From a virus, in IMG/VR virus record IMGVR_UViG_3300032282_001564, positions 49,158-113,157 of that record: a stretch of DNA of 64,000 nucleotides. One strand, given 5' to 3'. Shown here piece after piece: positions 47,507 through 55,689 of this stretch (within the stretch, counting starts at the first letter, position 1; each line of letters starts with the position of its first letter). The translations under genes were made by a program, and so were the position numbers. The notes beneath the pieces were generated by a model. It was not told the DNA's origin. It saw only the letters and a program-made list of their open reading frames with translations, and did no database searches.

Positions 47507-47860
47507 TTATTCCTTGGTAAGAGTTAATACAACGGAAAGTTGTTCAGCCGCTTTTTTGTACTGTGCTAGAGCATCAGCTATAGTTACATTTTCTTTAGCA
47601 CGAGCTTCAAGCTCTCGGTCAGTTCGCATTTTATCTAAAGCCCAATTAATAGCATCTTCGGCTACGGGACTTAATCTAACATCAACATAGTTAGTCATAA
47701 TGCGTTGCCATACATTGCCATCAAATACTTCTAAGTCTTGGCCAGTGTATCTAACTTGCCCTGTAGCAGGATTAACACTGGACAAATTAACGTAAATAGA
47801 TCCTGGTTGCCCACCATTGACTTGAACATACTGACTTGAAGAACTAATACCTTTGATCAT
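47507..47860 (-). CDS. Small protein, possible virion-associated
   Basis: A 117-residue protein. The N-terminal part (VQVNGGQPGSIYVNLSSVNP and VRYTGQDLEVFDGNVWQR) is beta-rich and reminiscent of the Y-T-G...W motifs in the fibre gene at 706. The C-terminal half is helical. This similarity is by eye and short. ATGA overlap with the gene before. Confidence 0.5.
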   Translation of the reverse strand: MIKGISSSSQYVQVNGGQPGSIYVNLSSVNPATGQVRYTGQDLEVFDGNVWQRIMTNYVDVRLSPVAEDAINWALDKMRTDRELEARAKENVTIADALAQYKKAAEQLSVVLTLTKE

Positions 47861-48159
47861 GACCGCAGTATTTCCATGCTAACAATTTGACCAATGCGTT
47901 CAGCAACTGGTTCACCGTCGGGAATTAAATGAGTGTGAGATGTATGTCTATCAGTTTTGTGATCGTAATTTGTCATTTGTACAACAACACCGCCATGGCA
48001 TGCCATAACTTTAAACGATAAGCCTTCAACATTAACACTATTGTCTCGCATAACTCGACTAGGTACAGCACAATCCTCACCAATGGTAAGGCTGTTACGA
48101 ATGTTCCGATTGTAGTCCCAACCCCATTTTAGAATAAAAGACCAAATTAATCTAATCAT
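47857..48159 (-). CDS. Small protein, unknown function
   Basis: A 100-residue protein with a hydrophobic N-terminus (IRLIWSFILKWGW) and a beta-rich remainder (GLSFKVMACHGGVVVQMTNY). The first segment may be amphipathic rather than transmembrane. It overlaps FolE by four bases. No motif recognised. Confidence 0.5.
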   Translation of the reverse strand: MIRLIWSFILKWGWDYNRNIRNSLTIGEDCAVPSRVMRDNSVNVEGLSFKVMACHGGVVVQMTNYDHKTDRHTSHTHLIPDGEPVAERIGQIVSMEILRS

Positions 48160-48929
48160 CGCGGTGCAAATTCCTGTTGTAATTTAATGTTATCAAAGAA
48201 CTCTTTCTTTGTATTCATGTCTGTTTCAAACGCACCTGTTAATACAGTAGTTTGTGTTAGACTGCTACCGGCCATAATACCGCGATTCTCACAGCATCCG
48301 TGTGTAGCTTGAATATAAACTGCTATGTTCTTTGAGCCTGTTGCTGTGGCAATTTCCCTAGCAATGTCATTACAAAGTTCCTCCTGGAGAGTACCACGTC
48401 GGGCACACCATTGGGCGATACGTGTGTATTTGCTAAGGCCAATAAGCCTATCAGCGGCAATGATACCAATGTAAGCAACACCAGTAACGGGCTGATGGTG
48501 ATGACTACACATACTACGAAGCTCACTGCGAACAACCAACATACCCTTGTAACCATCTTCTATCTCATTTGGAAAACTTGTTGCGTCTGGTACAGGATCA
48601 TAACGACCAGACATAATTTCATTAAAGTACATCTTAGCTAGTCGCTTTGCAGTACCTTTTGAGTTGGGATCATTTTCGCGATCAATTAGTAGTCTGTCGA
48701 GCACTACTTCAAATGCTTCTGTAGCTTCTTTAATTAAGATAGCTTTGTCTTCTTCGCTGACATAATCGCTAATGTTGTCACCGGCCCAAAAACGTTTCTT
48801 GTCACGTTTCATTTGGAAGCGAATAGCGTCACCGAGGTAACCTTCTTCGTAGCCTTTGTCGCTCATTTTCATTGCGGCATCTTCATACCCTGGATGGTAT
48901 GGCGCTTCTTCTACTAGTTTGTTTGTCAT
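48156..48929 (-). CDS. folE: GTP cyclohydrolase I (FolE)
   Basis: A 257-residue enzyme that turns GTP into dihydroneopterin triphosphate, the first step of 7-deazaguanine and folate synthesis. RSMCSHHHQPVTGVAYIGI has the zinc Cys and His, GLSKYTRIAQWCARRGTLQE the GTP contacts, and ATHGCCENRGI the second zinc Cys. It heads the pathway completed by QueD (45058) and QueE (43611). A strong promoter lies upstream. Confidence 0.93.
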   Translation of the reverse strand: MTNKLVEEAPYHPGYEDAAMKMSDKGYEEGYLGDAIRFQMKRDKKRFWAGDNISDYVSEEDKAILIKEATEAFEVVLDRLLIDRENDPNSKGTAKRLAKMYFNEIMSGRYDPVPDATSFPNEIEDGYKGMLVVRSELRSMCSHHHQPVTGVAYIGIIAADRLIGLSKYTRIAQWCARRGTLQEELCNDIAREIATATGSKNIAVYIQATHGCCENRGIMAGSSLTQTTVLTGAFETDMNTKKEFFDNIKLQQEFAPR

Positions 48930-48970
48930 TGTTTCTCCGAGTTAATGCCGAGGATGGCTAGTTTTTTAAA

Positions 48971-48999
48971 ATTATATAATATCTAGACATTGAAGTCAA
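48971..48999 (-). promoter_or_regulatory. Sigma70-type promoter for folE
   Basis: On the reverse strand TTGACT (48999-48994), 17-base spacer and TATAAT (48976-48971). The -35 lies at the end of the DegT-like gene; RBS CGGAG precedes the folE ATG. Confidence 0.8.
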
Positions 49000-49570
49000 T
49001 AGTTCGTAAGTCCGGATATTGATGATATTTAGGCTCTGGATCAACAAAAGGTAATTTTTCCAGACCTAAACTACAAGTTTCTAAAGTTGGACAGTAGTGA
49101 TATCCTTCTTCAAAAGTTGTTTGTTCTTCCCATGGGCTGATACGTAGGTCACGACCATCGCTACGCATACGACTAAACATCAAGTATTCAGCTTTATCGT
49201 CTAACAGTATTGCGCCAGCTTTGCCAATGCTTAATGGTTTACCGTGACCAAAACTTAGACATTGTAATTGCCCTGCACGATACATATTGGGACGTAGTAG
49301 TCTAGCACTATCCCAAATACGTGTGCCGTGGAAATGATACTCGCCGACAGATTGCCAATAATCTGTTTTAAAATTATAACTAATATCTAGTTTATGCATC
49401 AACTGCGGTATACTTAGATATGTAAAGGCTGTGAATTCGCAGTACTTATTTCTTTCGTGTCTAAAGCAAAGTTCTAGTGCGTGTGTGCATCCATCAGTAA
49501 CAACTGCATAAGGAGCACCGGTATAACGTGCTAGTTCTTCTTCGAACTGAAATAGTATGTCGTAGGTCAT
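48983..49570 (-). CDS. Short DegT-like PLP aminotransferase
   Basis: A 195-residue protein about half the usual length. It retains the large-domain features: APYAVVTDGCTHALELC (phosphate loop), RIWDSARLL (cofactor aspartate) and CLSFGHGKPLSIGKAG, with a lysine for PLP. The C-terminal small domain is missing. It may be an active minimal form, need a partner, or be decaying. It sits next to GalE and so belongs to sugar-nucleotide genes. Confidence 0.6.
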   Translation of the reverse strand: MTYDILFQFEEELARYTGAPYAVVTDGCTHALELCFRHERNKYCEFTAFTYLSIPQLMHKLDISYNFKTDYWQSVGEYHFHGTRIWDSARLLRPNMYRAGQLQCLSFGHGKPLSIGKAGAILLDDKAEYLMFSRMRSDGRDLRISPWEEQTTFEEGYHYCPTLETCSLGLEKLPFVDPEPKYHQYPDLRTIDFNV

Positions 49571-49926
49571 TCTGATAAATGATCCTGTTTAATTTCTCTA
49601 ACTGGACAGTCAAGTCTTTCAGCAATGGCATTCTTAACACGTATACGTTGATTGTTCCAATCGCGTATAGCAATAGCACGACGTCCAATTTCTTCTAATG
49701 CTAGTTCTGCTTCACGTCCTGTTTTTAATTCAGCTTCTAAGTCCCAAATTTGATTGTGTATAGAAACTAGGTTAATATACAGATCCTCAATAGATTCCAT
49801 CTCTAATGGAATAGCTTGATTCATGTACCAAGTAAGTTCTTCAGCGTTAGCACCATTGGTGCGTTTAAATTTAACGTCAGCAATAGCTAACCGATCAATT
49901 AATTCAATAACAGGAAAATGTATCAT
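49567..49926 (-). CDS. Helical protein resembling DUF6165
   Basis: A 119-residue helical protein started at ATG 49926 (ATGA overlap with galE stop). IELIDRLAIADVKFKRTNGA, EDLYINLVSIHNQIWDLEA, and EIGRRAIAIRDWNNQRIRVK are recognisable, matching a family pattern of Asn/Arg-rich helices that I recall as DUF6165. Function unknown. It overlaps both sugar genes. Confidence 0.55.
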   Translation of the reverse strand: MIHFPVIELIDRLAIADVKFKRTNGANAEELTWYMNQAIPLEMESIEDLYINLVSIHNQIWDLEAELKTGREAELALEEIGRRAIAIRDWNNQRIRVKNAIAERLDCPVREIKQDHLSE

Positions 49927-50894
49927 TTGCGAGTGTACCACTTATAGGCTGAATCAATGATAGTTTTAATATCACTGTTAACCGGAGTCCATCCAAGTTC
50001 TTCTTGAGCACGGCTAGAATCAGCAACAAGCTCTGCTGGGTCGCCTGCACGAATAGGACCGTAGTTTACAAATGGTAATCCGTATTTTCCGTTAACATAG
50101 TCTACAATTTCTTTATTGCTTGTACCTTTGTTAGTACCTAGATTAAATGTTTCGCTGGAGATTTGTCCTTTACGAGCAAAGTAACCAACTGCACGTACAT
50201 GAGCTAGAGCAATGTCCCATACATGAACATAATCACGAATACAAGTACCATCCTCGGTATCGTAATCACAGCCGTTAATAGTAAATGCACGACCAGCGAT
50301 GCTGGCTTCTAGTACACGAGCAACAATATGCGTAGCTTCGGGTTCTTGGCCTAAGTCATGTGTAACAGGCATAGCACCTGCGGCATTAAAGTAACGGAAG
50401 CAAACAGTATTAATACCATAGGCACGACCGTAGTCTTGTAGTACCAGCTCGCAAGTGGCCTTAGTACTACCATATGGACTCAGTGGCTTTACTTCGTCGT
50501 ATTCTTTGATAGGCAAGCAGTCGGGTTCGCCATATACTGACGCACTAGAACTAAACATAATAATAGGTTTCTTGTCTAAGTTCTTGACCAAGTTCATCAA
50601 TGCAATAGTTTTAACTACATTATTTTCGTAGTACTCTGCAGGATCGGTCATCGAAGGACCGACTAAACTAGTGCCTGCACAATGAACAATAACGTCCGGA
50701 GCCAAATCGAAAATAGTGCTAAGACTAGCGTCACTAACAACATCTCCAATAAAAAATCCATCGATATCCTTTAATGTATGATCACGTTGAACACGATCAA
50801 TAACAAATACTTGATCACCGTTTTCTTTAAATGCACGAGCAACGTGGCTACCAATATAACCACATCCGCCAGTTACTACAATTTTCTTAGTCAT
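49923..50894 (-). CDS. galE: UDP-glucose 4-epimerase (GalE-type)
   Basis: A 323-residue SDR enzyme. VTGGCGYIGSHVARAF is the NAD site, YGSTKATCE gives YxxxK, SSSASVYGEP the serine, and FRYFNAAGA and GTCIRDYVHVWDIA are typical GalE motifs. It interconverts UDP-glucose and UDP-galactose (or the acetylated forms) for glycan building. Six bases overlap a membrane microprotein upstream. Confidence 0.92.
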   Translation of the reverse strand: MTKKIVVTGGCGYIGSHVARAFKENGDQVFVIDRVQRDHTLKDIDGFFIGDVVSDASLSTIFDLAPDVIVHCAGTSLVGPSMTDPAEYYENNVVKTIALMNLVKNLDKKPIIMFSSSASVYGEPDCLPIKEYDEVKPLSPYGSTKATCELVLQDYGRAYGINTVCFRYFNAAGAMPVTHDLGQEPEATHIVARVLEASIAGRAFTINGCDYDTEDGTCIRDYVHVWDIALAHVRAVGYFARKGQISSETFNLGTNKGTSNKEIVDYVNGKYGLPFVNYGPIRAGDPAELVADSSRAQEELGWTPVNSDIKTIIDSAYKWYTRK

Positions 50895-50994
50895 TATATT
50901 TCTTTGTAAAGATATGCACTAGCCACAGTATGCCTAAGTTTAACATAAAATATATAGACAATACAATAGCAATCTGAATATCTAATTCACTCAC
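50887..50994 (-). CDS. Membrane microprotein
   Basis: A 35-residue peptide beginning at GTG 50994, which overlaps the stop of the upstream CDGSH gene (GTGA). Residues 6-28 (QIAIVLSIYFMLNLGILWLV) form a transmembrane helix; a Lys/Tyr tail follows. Its stop lies eight bases into galE. Function unknown. Confidence 0.6.
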   Translation of the reverse strand: MSELDIQIAIVLSIYFMLNLGILWLVHIFTKKYND

Positions 50995-51212
50995 TCGGGT
51001 TTGCCACCTGTGCAACTACCACCATCAAACCAAAGTCCCATTGCTTCTTTGCGATACTTTTCTAGCTCAACTTTATCAGCCCATTCTTTTAATTCTTCAT
51101 CATTGCGAGCATGACTGCCATCGCAGTAAGGTTGGTGTAGACTACGCCCACACCCGCAACGAGCACGACCATCGTCTATTGCTTGTCTATCTTCGGTAGT
51201 GAATGTTGTCAT
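50991..51212 (-). CDS. CDGSH iron-sulfur domain protein
   Basis: A 73-residue protein. CGCGRSLHQPYCDGSH matches the CDGSH signature C-x-C-x2-S-x3-P-x-C-D-G-S-H, which binds a redox-active [2Fe-2S] cluster through three Cys and one His. It may supply electrons or transfer clusters, for example to radical SAM or oxygenase enzymes. The start overlaps a second, shorter CDGSH-like gene. Confidence 0.85.
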   Translation of the reverse strand: MTTFTTEDRQAIDDGRARCGCGRSLHQPYCDGSHARNDEELKEWADKVELEKYRKEAMGLWFDGGSCTGGKPE

Positions 51213-51337
51213 TCTGTTTGAAACTCCGGATTAGATTGAATAGTCAGGCCATGCCAACCACAGCATTTACCAGTTGGACTGCGGCCGCAACCACACTTGC
51301 CAAATTCTTCAGGGGTTTCCTTTACTCTCACTTGCAT
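51209..51337 (-). CDS. Short CDGSH-like peptide
   Basis: A 42-residue protein with CGCGRSPTGKCCGWH, a variant of the CDGSH signature: the C-x-C and the C-x2-x-H ending remain, but D is C and S is W. It may bind an iron-sulfur cluster with altered properties. Its stop overlaps the next gene start (ATGA), so both are co-translated. Confidence 0.65.
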   Translation of the reverse strand: MQVRVKETPEEFGKCGCGRSPTGKCCGWHGLTIQSNPEFQTE

Positions 51338-51338
51338 A

Positions 51339-52037
51339 TTAATCTTTCTTGTCACCAAAAAGTTGTAGTAAGTTCAAAAACAAATTAATAAAATCCATAT
51401 ATAAAGTCAATGCACCGCTAACTTCTGCGGCAGGGCTAGTATCCACACTGAGTTCTTCACGAATCTTTTGTGTGTCATACGCAGTCAATCCCAAAAAGAT
51501 AACGATAGCTAGGGCACTAATAACCATTTGCATCACAGTTGAGCCGATAAAGATATTAACGATGCTGGCAATAACAATAGCAATTAGGCCAACAATCATA
51601 AACTTGCCCATGCTATCTAGGCTACGTTTGGTAAAGTAACCATATCCGCTCATGACACCAAACAAGATAGCCGCACCCATAAACGATGACACAATTGACC
51701 CCATGGCAAACACAGCAAAGATAGTGGCAAAGCTCAGGCCCATCAATGCCGCAAAGCCATGTAGGCATAACTGTGCTACACCTTTGCTGGGATTATTGCC
51801 CAATACATAACCAATACCAAATATTGCCGCAAGTGGTGCAAAGATTACAATCCACTTTAGTACACCAGTGAAAAAGAATTGCAACAACTCTGGACTGGTA
51901 CCTACCAAGTAACTAATCATCATTGATACTACAACTGCTAGACTCATATGTCCGTAAACACGACCCATGGCACTATTGATTTCTTCTGCTGAGCGATAAT
52001 TTAAAACGCCGTTATCTGTATAATTTGCACCAAACAT
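51339..52037 (-). CDS. Bax inhibitor-1/YccA-type membrane protein
   Basis: A 232-residue membrane protein with about seven transmembrane segments. Regions YGHMSLAVVVSMMISYLVG, GLSFATIFAVFAMGSIVSS and VIFLGLTAYDTQKIREELS match the BI-1/TMBIM family pattern, with the conserved Y-D-T-Q-x-I. In bacteria YccA-like members interact with FtsH protease; in a phage it may protect against membrane stress or proteolysis. Inner membrane location expected. Confidence 0.87.
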   Translation of the reverse strand: MFGANYTDNGVLNYRSAEEINSAMGRVYGHMSLAVVVSMMISYLVGTSPELLQFFFTGVLKWIVIFAPLAAIFGIGYVLGNNPSKGVAQLCLHGFAALMGLSFATIFAVFAMGSIVSSFMGAAILFGVMSGYGYFTKRSLDSMGKFMIVGLIAIVIASIVNIFIGSTVMQMVISALAIVIFLGLTAYDTQKIREELSVDTSPAAEVSGALTLYMDFINLFLNLLQLFGDKKD

Positions 52038-52059
52038 ATTACATCTCCTTAATTAAAAT

Positions 52060-53259
52060 TTAATCTGTAACTGGAAACTCTTTGTAGAGTCGTTCCAACG
52101 ATACCGCAGGATCCCACTCTTTGCAATACTTTTTACGATTAGCACGACCTTTGGCAGAGTCTGGATCGTAGTCGATCCACGTAAACTCTGTGCCATCGCA
52201 TTCAGGGCAATGACTATTGTAGTCATCATCGTCACGCATTTGATCACGCATGCCAACCCAACCACATGTTTTATTATCACATTGTGCATCTGCTGGTTCT
52301 GGTGGTTGGTTAACCCATGAACTTGTGTCCCAGTTATAACCAGACCAGGTAACAACTTCTCCGGTGATTGGCTTAAACTGTCCATATTCCCATTCACCAA
52401 ACTGTGCGCCATCCCAGTAGGCCGAACCATAGGTTGTGCCAAAGTGTCGCCAGGTACAACTGTAGTAACCAGGAATAGTGGGTTTAACTTTCTTAAACTT
52501 AAATGTCTCGGACCGTTCCCATGTGCTGGGACTTGTACCGCACGGAGGATGACCCCAATCTTTTTCTTCTGGACTATAAGTTTCCCATGAATTACTATCT
52601 TTTACAAGATACATTCCAAAGTCTGAACTTTTGCCATCTGTACTACCGCCGAAGTTATCAATATCTTCGCCATCATACGTAACACCGTTTACTAGTTCTT
52701 CACCGTCGATTTCGTCATAATTCAATTCTAACTTTTCAATGTCAAATGGCTCACGGAGTTCTATTTCACCTTCGAAGAATGTACCTTTTTCATTACTGCT
52801 ACCGATAAAAACTACAGTACCTTCTGGCTTACTACCAATCCATACTTCGTCTTGGCAATTCCATACTGGGCTGTCTTCACTGCCACCATCACAATCCTCT
52901 AGGCTTTTTTGGAAAACTGTCTCACCGTTTTCATCTTCAATCTGTAGTGTACCAGCACTACGGCTAACACCATGGACATGTGCCATATCATCGCATTCGT
53001 ACCACGAACCTGGTGGGAACGGCAACCGATCAACATCAAGATCCATTTCATCTTGAACAGTATCTTCATCGCTCCATGCAATTTCAGTAAGGTCAACTTG
53101 GTTATCCATACAGTAGTCCCATACTTCACGGTCTACAGTACCCATAACCTTTTCGCCACCATAACCCCACATACTAATCTTGTATGTGCGTGGTGTAAAT
53201 TTAAGTACAGCTACTAGTTCTTCGGCTGTAATTTCTTTAGTTTCTGCTTTAGTTGCCAT
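52060..53259 (-). CDS. Acidic protein with C-terminal zinc-ribbon-like motif
   Basis: A 399-residue protein started at ATG 53259 with GGAGGAGAT upstream; a longer frame to 53346 is open. The N-terminal half is acidic. At 325-355, CDNKTCGWVGMRDQ and SHCPECDG give four cysteines spaced like a zinc ribbon. The middle has many W-D/T-S-W and G-x-Y-Y-S segments. It could bind nucleic acid or act as a virion component. No known enzymatic motif is seen. Confidence 0.6.
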   Translation of the reverse strand: MATKAETKEITAEELVAVLKFTPRTYKISMWGYGGEKVMGTVDREVWDYCMDNQVDLTEIAWSDEDTVQDEMDLDVDRLPFPPGSWYECDDMAHVHGVSRSAGTLQIEDENGETVFQKSLEDCDGGSEDSPVWNCQDEVWIGSKPEGTVVFIGSSNEKGTFFEGEIELREPFDIEKLELNYDEIDGEELVNGVTYDGEDIDNFGGSTDGKSSDFGMYLVKDSNSWETYSPEEKDWGHPPCGTSPSTWERSETFKFKKVKPTIPGYYSCTWRHFGTTYGSAYWDGAQFGEWEYGQFKPITGEVVTWSGYNWDTSSWVNQPPEPADAQCDNKTCGWVGMRDQMRDDDDYNSHCPECDGTEFTWIDYDPDSAKGRANRKKYCKEWDPAVSLERLYKEFPVTD

Positions 53260-53459
53260 ATCTCCTCCCTGAGATTCTTTTCCATGTTTCGGTATTGTTG
53301 AACTTCCGACAATAATGTTTGATTTAGCGTTGATATGTATTGACATTGTTGCCGTTCTTTTTCAGATAAATCTGGTACTTCAACTTCTCTTAAAGGTGCC
53401 GAAGTACGTCCTGCAATAAAGGACAATACTCCAACAACCAGTAAAAGAATGTATTCCAT
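53214..53459 (-). CDS. Membrane-anchored coiled-coil protein
   Basis: An 81-residue protein. The N-terminus (MEYILLLVVGVLSFIAGRTS) is a membrane segment; residues 30-75 form a coiled coil (EVQQYRNMEKNLREEIWQL). It overlaps the following gene by 46 bases in another frame. A spanin-like or structural function is possible, not shown. Confidence 0.6.
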   Translation of the reverse strand: MEYILLLVVGVLSFIAGRTSAPLREVEVPDLSEKERQQCQYISTLNQTLLSEVQQYRNMEKNLREEIWQLKQKLKKLQPKN

Positions 53460-53466
53460 TAATAAA

Positions 53467-53655
53467 TTAAGCCTTTGCTTCTTTACGAGCGTTTTTAGTT
53501 TCGGTAATTTCGTTACGGCGAGCCTTAACTGCTTTACCTAATTCTGCCAATGCTTTACGAGCACGAGTACCTGCGGCATTGTTACCTTTTTCAAATTTCT
53601 CGTGTTCAGCTTCATATGCTTCAAGTGCTGATTTAATTTCTGTGTGTGCTGACAT
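53467..53655 (-). CDS. Histone H1-like protein
   Basis: A 62-residue basic protein. KFEKGNNAAGTRARKALAEL and KAVKARRNEITETKNA match the N-terminal domain of bacterial histone H1-like proteins found in beta-proteobacteria. It would bind DNA non-specifically and may help compact host or phage DNA. A clue to a proteobacterial host. Confidence 0.75.
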   Translation of the reverse strand: MSAHTEIKSALEAYEAEHEKFEKGNNAAGTRARKALAELGKAVKARRNEITETKNARKEAKA

Positions 53656-53666
53656 TTTAATTCCTT

Positions 53667-54857
53667 TTAATATTTTGATTCATGTGTATGTTTACGATAA
53701 TCCGTACTCATACGTTTCCATTGTTCACCCTTGCCCTCAAGGATATCAACAATTCGGTCAATGGTTCCATCAGTCCAATCACTGATCAGTCCCATGTTGT
53801 GATGCGGTTCTTGTAATAGACCCCATAGCTTGGTCATTGCGTCGTCTAGTGACCAAGGGACATAGAGCCTGTCAGGGTCATTTGCAAAAGTTTCAGGGAA
53901 ACTGCGATAAGCAGGATATAAAACGTTGGCTCCGAGAGTATCTGCTTCAGAGACTGTGTTTGAGACCCAATCTTGGAGAGCACAATTAAACAGCACACGA
54001 GTATCGTTAAGGAGAGCATAGTAGTCGTTCTTTTCTAAGTCTTCGTATAGTGTTAACAATCCGCGGGCCTGTAGATCACGTGTGCGTTGCATATAGCTAT
54101 CGTTATTAGACTTTAATTTACTACCAGCAAATACACAAAACTCTACACTACTCATTGGGTAGCTATTTTTATATTCTTTATGCCAAGCTTCAATCAAGTC
54201 CATATAGAAGTCTGGTTGTTTCTCTTGGTCCCAACGAGCCGCAAAGCCTACACGATATTTGCGTTCATTAAATGGCTTCAGTGGACCAGCAATACGATTG
54301 CGTACTTCTTCTTTGCCAAATGCAAGTCCGCTGATATTATAGATTGGGCTTTCCCAGCCAGCAATCTTCATGTGCATGGCCATTTCTTCATTTGACGCAA
54401 GGGTAATATCTACGAACGAGTCCACCATCTTTTCATAGAGGCCCATCCATTTAGACATGCCCCATACGTGTACAAAGTCATCCGGATCAATGGATTGAGC
54501 AAGACAGCGAACGGCAATACGAGGACGATGAGCAGGATCGATTTGATCAAGAATGTAAGGTAAGCTCTCGATACCGGGTTGAAACATGTCTTCAAAGTAG
54601 ATAACGTCTTCATAGGTAACTTCTCCTTGTTTCATCTTGCGTACAAGATTCATTAGCTGACTCATACCAAAGTAAGTACGACCATGTGCATCAAGTACTT
54701 GCCCAGTTACAATAGCTTGGTCATTGCTTAATGTTTCGCCAGTAACCAATTCATAATTAATACCACGACGTTTAAATACTCGTTCGTTCCAGTCCTGTAA
54801 CTGTAGCGTATAACGTGCTTTATAGGGCTCTAGGCCCATGTACCATAATTTTCTCAT
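53667..54857 (-). CDS. GT4-like glycosyltransferase
   Basis: A 396-residue GT-B-fold enzyme. The C-terminal half has VGFAARWDQEKQPDFYMDLI, the usual donor-domain start, then VFAGSKL and LFNCALQDWVSNTVSEADT, where E corresponds to the EX7E donor-site acid. It would transfer a sugar from an NDP donor. It overlaps the MazG gene by four bases. Confidence 0.75.
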   Translation of the reverse strand: MRKLWYMGLEPYKARYTLQLQDWNERVFKRRGINYELVTGETLSNDQAIVTGQVLDAHGRTYFGMSQLMNLVRKMKQGEVTYEDVIYFEDMFQPGIESLPYILDQIDPAHRPRIAVRCLAQSIDPDDFVHVWGMSKWMGLYEKMVDSFVDITLASNEEMAMHMKIAGWESPIYNISGLAFGKEEVRNRIAGPLKPFNERKYRVGFAARWDQEKQPDFYMDLIEAWHKEYKNSYPMSSVEFCVFAGSKLKSNNDSYMQRTRDLQARGLLTLYEDLEKNDYYALLNDTRVLFNCALQDWVSNTVSEADTLGANVLYPAYRSFPETFANDPDRLYVPWSLDDAMTKLWGLLQEPHHNMGLISDWTDGTIDRIVDILEGKGEQWKRMSTDYRKHTHESKY

Positions 54858-55219
54858 TTAATAAACTTTCCTAATTCTGGAGGTTCCCACCCCAGTGGTT
54901 TCAATACCTTGCCATCTTCACGCTTACGCACCTTGCCAGTTTCTTTGTCAATCTTAGCAAAGTTAGTACGCATTACTTCTTTCCATGCACCTTCAGCGTC
55001 GTAACCTGCTGAATGAATAGCACCAATAGTAACAACAAGAATATCAATTAATGCGTCTAGTTGTTCAACTTCATCATGTGCCAAGACGGCCTGGTGAAGT
55101 TCTCCGACTTCTTCGTCAATCAATTTCATGTACATTGCATACTGACTTAAATCTGAGCCATCAACTTGTTGATCACATGCCCGCATAAATTTTTCTTGAT
55201 CACGAAAAGGATTTGTCAT
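54854..55219 (-). CDS. MazG-like nucleotide pyrophosphohydrolase
   Basis: A 121-residue all-alpha protein. DEEVGELHQAVLAHDEVEQL and DALIDILVVTIGAIHSAG have the E-x3-E and E/D-x3-D metal sites. The C-terminal GKVLKPLGWEPPEL is typical of this subfamily. It would degrade NTPs or modified nucleotides. The gene overlaps both neighbours. Confidence 0.8.
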   Translation of the reverse strand: MTNPFRDQEKFMRACDQQVDGSDLSQYAMYMKLIDEEVGELHQAVLAHDEVEQLDALIDILVVTIGAIHSAGYDAEGAWKEVMRTNFAKIDKETGKVRKREDGKVLKPLGWEPPELGKFIK

Positions 55220-55352
55220 TTTCTACCTTATCCAAAGAATATACATCGCAGGATCTAATACGATAAATGGAAAACATTACAGCCTCGTGCAATGTCTTGA
55301 AGTATTTAGACACTAGAGTTCCGCCTGACAAATAATATCTCAATTTATACAT
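55200..55352 (-). CDS. Small protein, unknown function
   Basis: A 50-residue protein (KLRYYLSGGTLVSKYFKTLH and so on). It starts eight bases inside the upstream gene and ends 20 bases inside the MazG gene, typical of this gene chain. It looks like a small alpha/beta fold. No motif known. Confidence 0.6.
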   Translation of the reverse strand: MYKLRYYLSGGTLVSKYFKTLHEAVMFSIYRIRSCDVYSLDKVENDKSFS

Positions 55353-55689
55353 TTTTCTTTTTAAATTCTTCTACATCCTTAACCGCAGATTTTAACACTT
55401 CTGCATAATTAAGTGCCTGTTGTTGCGTTAAGATTAAACTAGCTTCGCATTCTACATAGCCTTGAGTAAGCAAGGTCCAAATAGTTTGCCAGCGATTTAA
55501 TTTCCACCATTTACTTTTAGTAGTAGTGTAAATAGTGACGCTAATACTATTAGTGTCATCTGCTTCTACCCACAAGTTGTGGCTATGGTTTGAATCACTG
55601 CACTCGCAAGCAACCTGGTATGATTTAGCATCACCAAAATCACCTTGTTTTAAAATACCTTCAGCAGGTTGTTGCGGTGCTAGTTTCAT
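55345..55689 (-). CDS. Small protein with CxC...H motif
   Basis: A 114-residue protein. ACECSDSNHSHNLWVEAD has C-x-C and two His that could bind metal. The rest is beta-rich with a C-terminal helix (ALNYAEVLKSAVKDVEEF). Overlaps at both ends. Function unknown. Confidence 0.55.
   Translation of the reverse strand: MKLAPQQPAEGILKQGDFGDAKSYQVACECSDSNHSHNLWVEADDTNSISVTIYTTTKSKWWKLNRWQTIWTLLTQGYVECEASLILTQQQALNYAEVLKSAVKDVEEFKKKNV

Noticed and set aside
52739-53217. Frames on both strands opposite or within the acidic protein
   Set aside because: Compositional shadows of the D/E-rich gene, without RBS or recognisable features.
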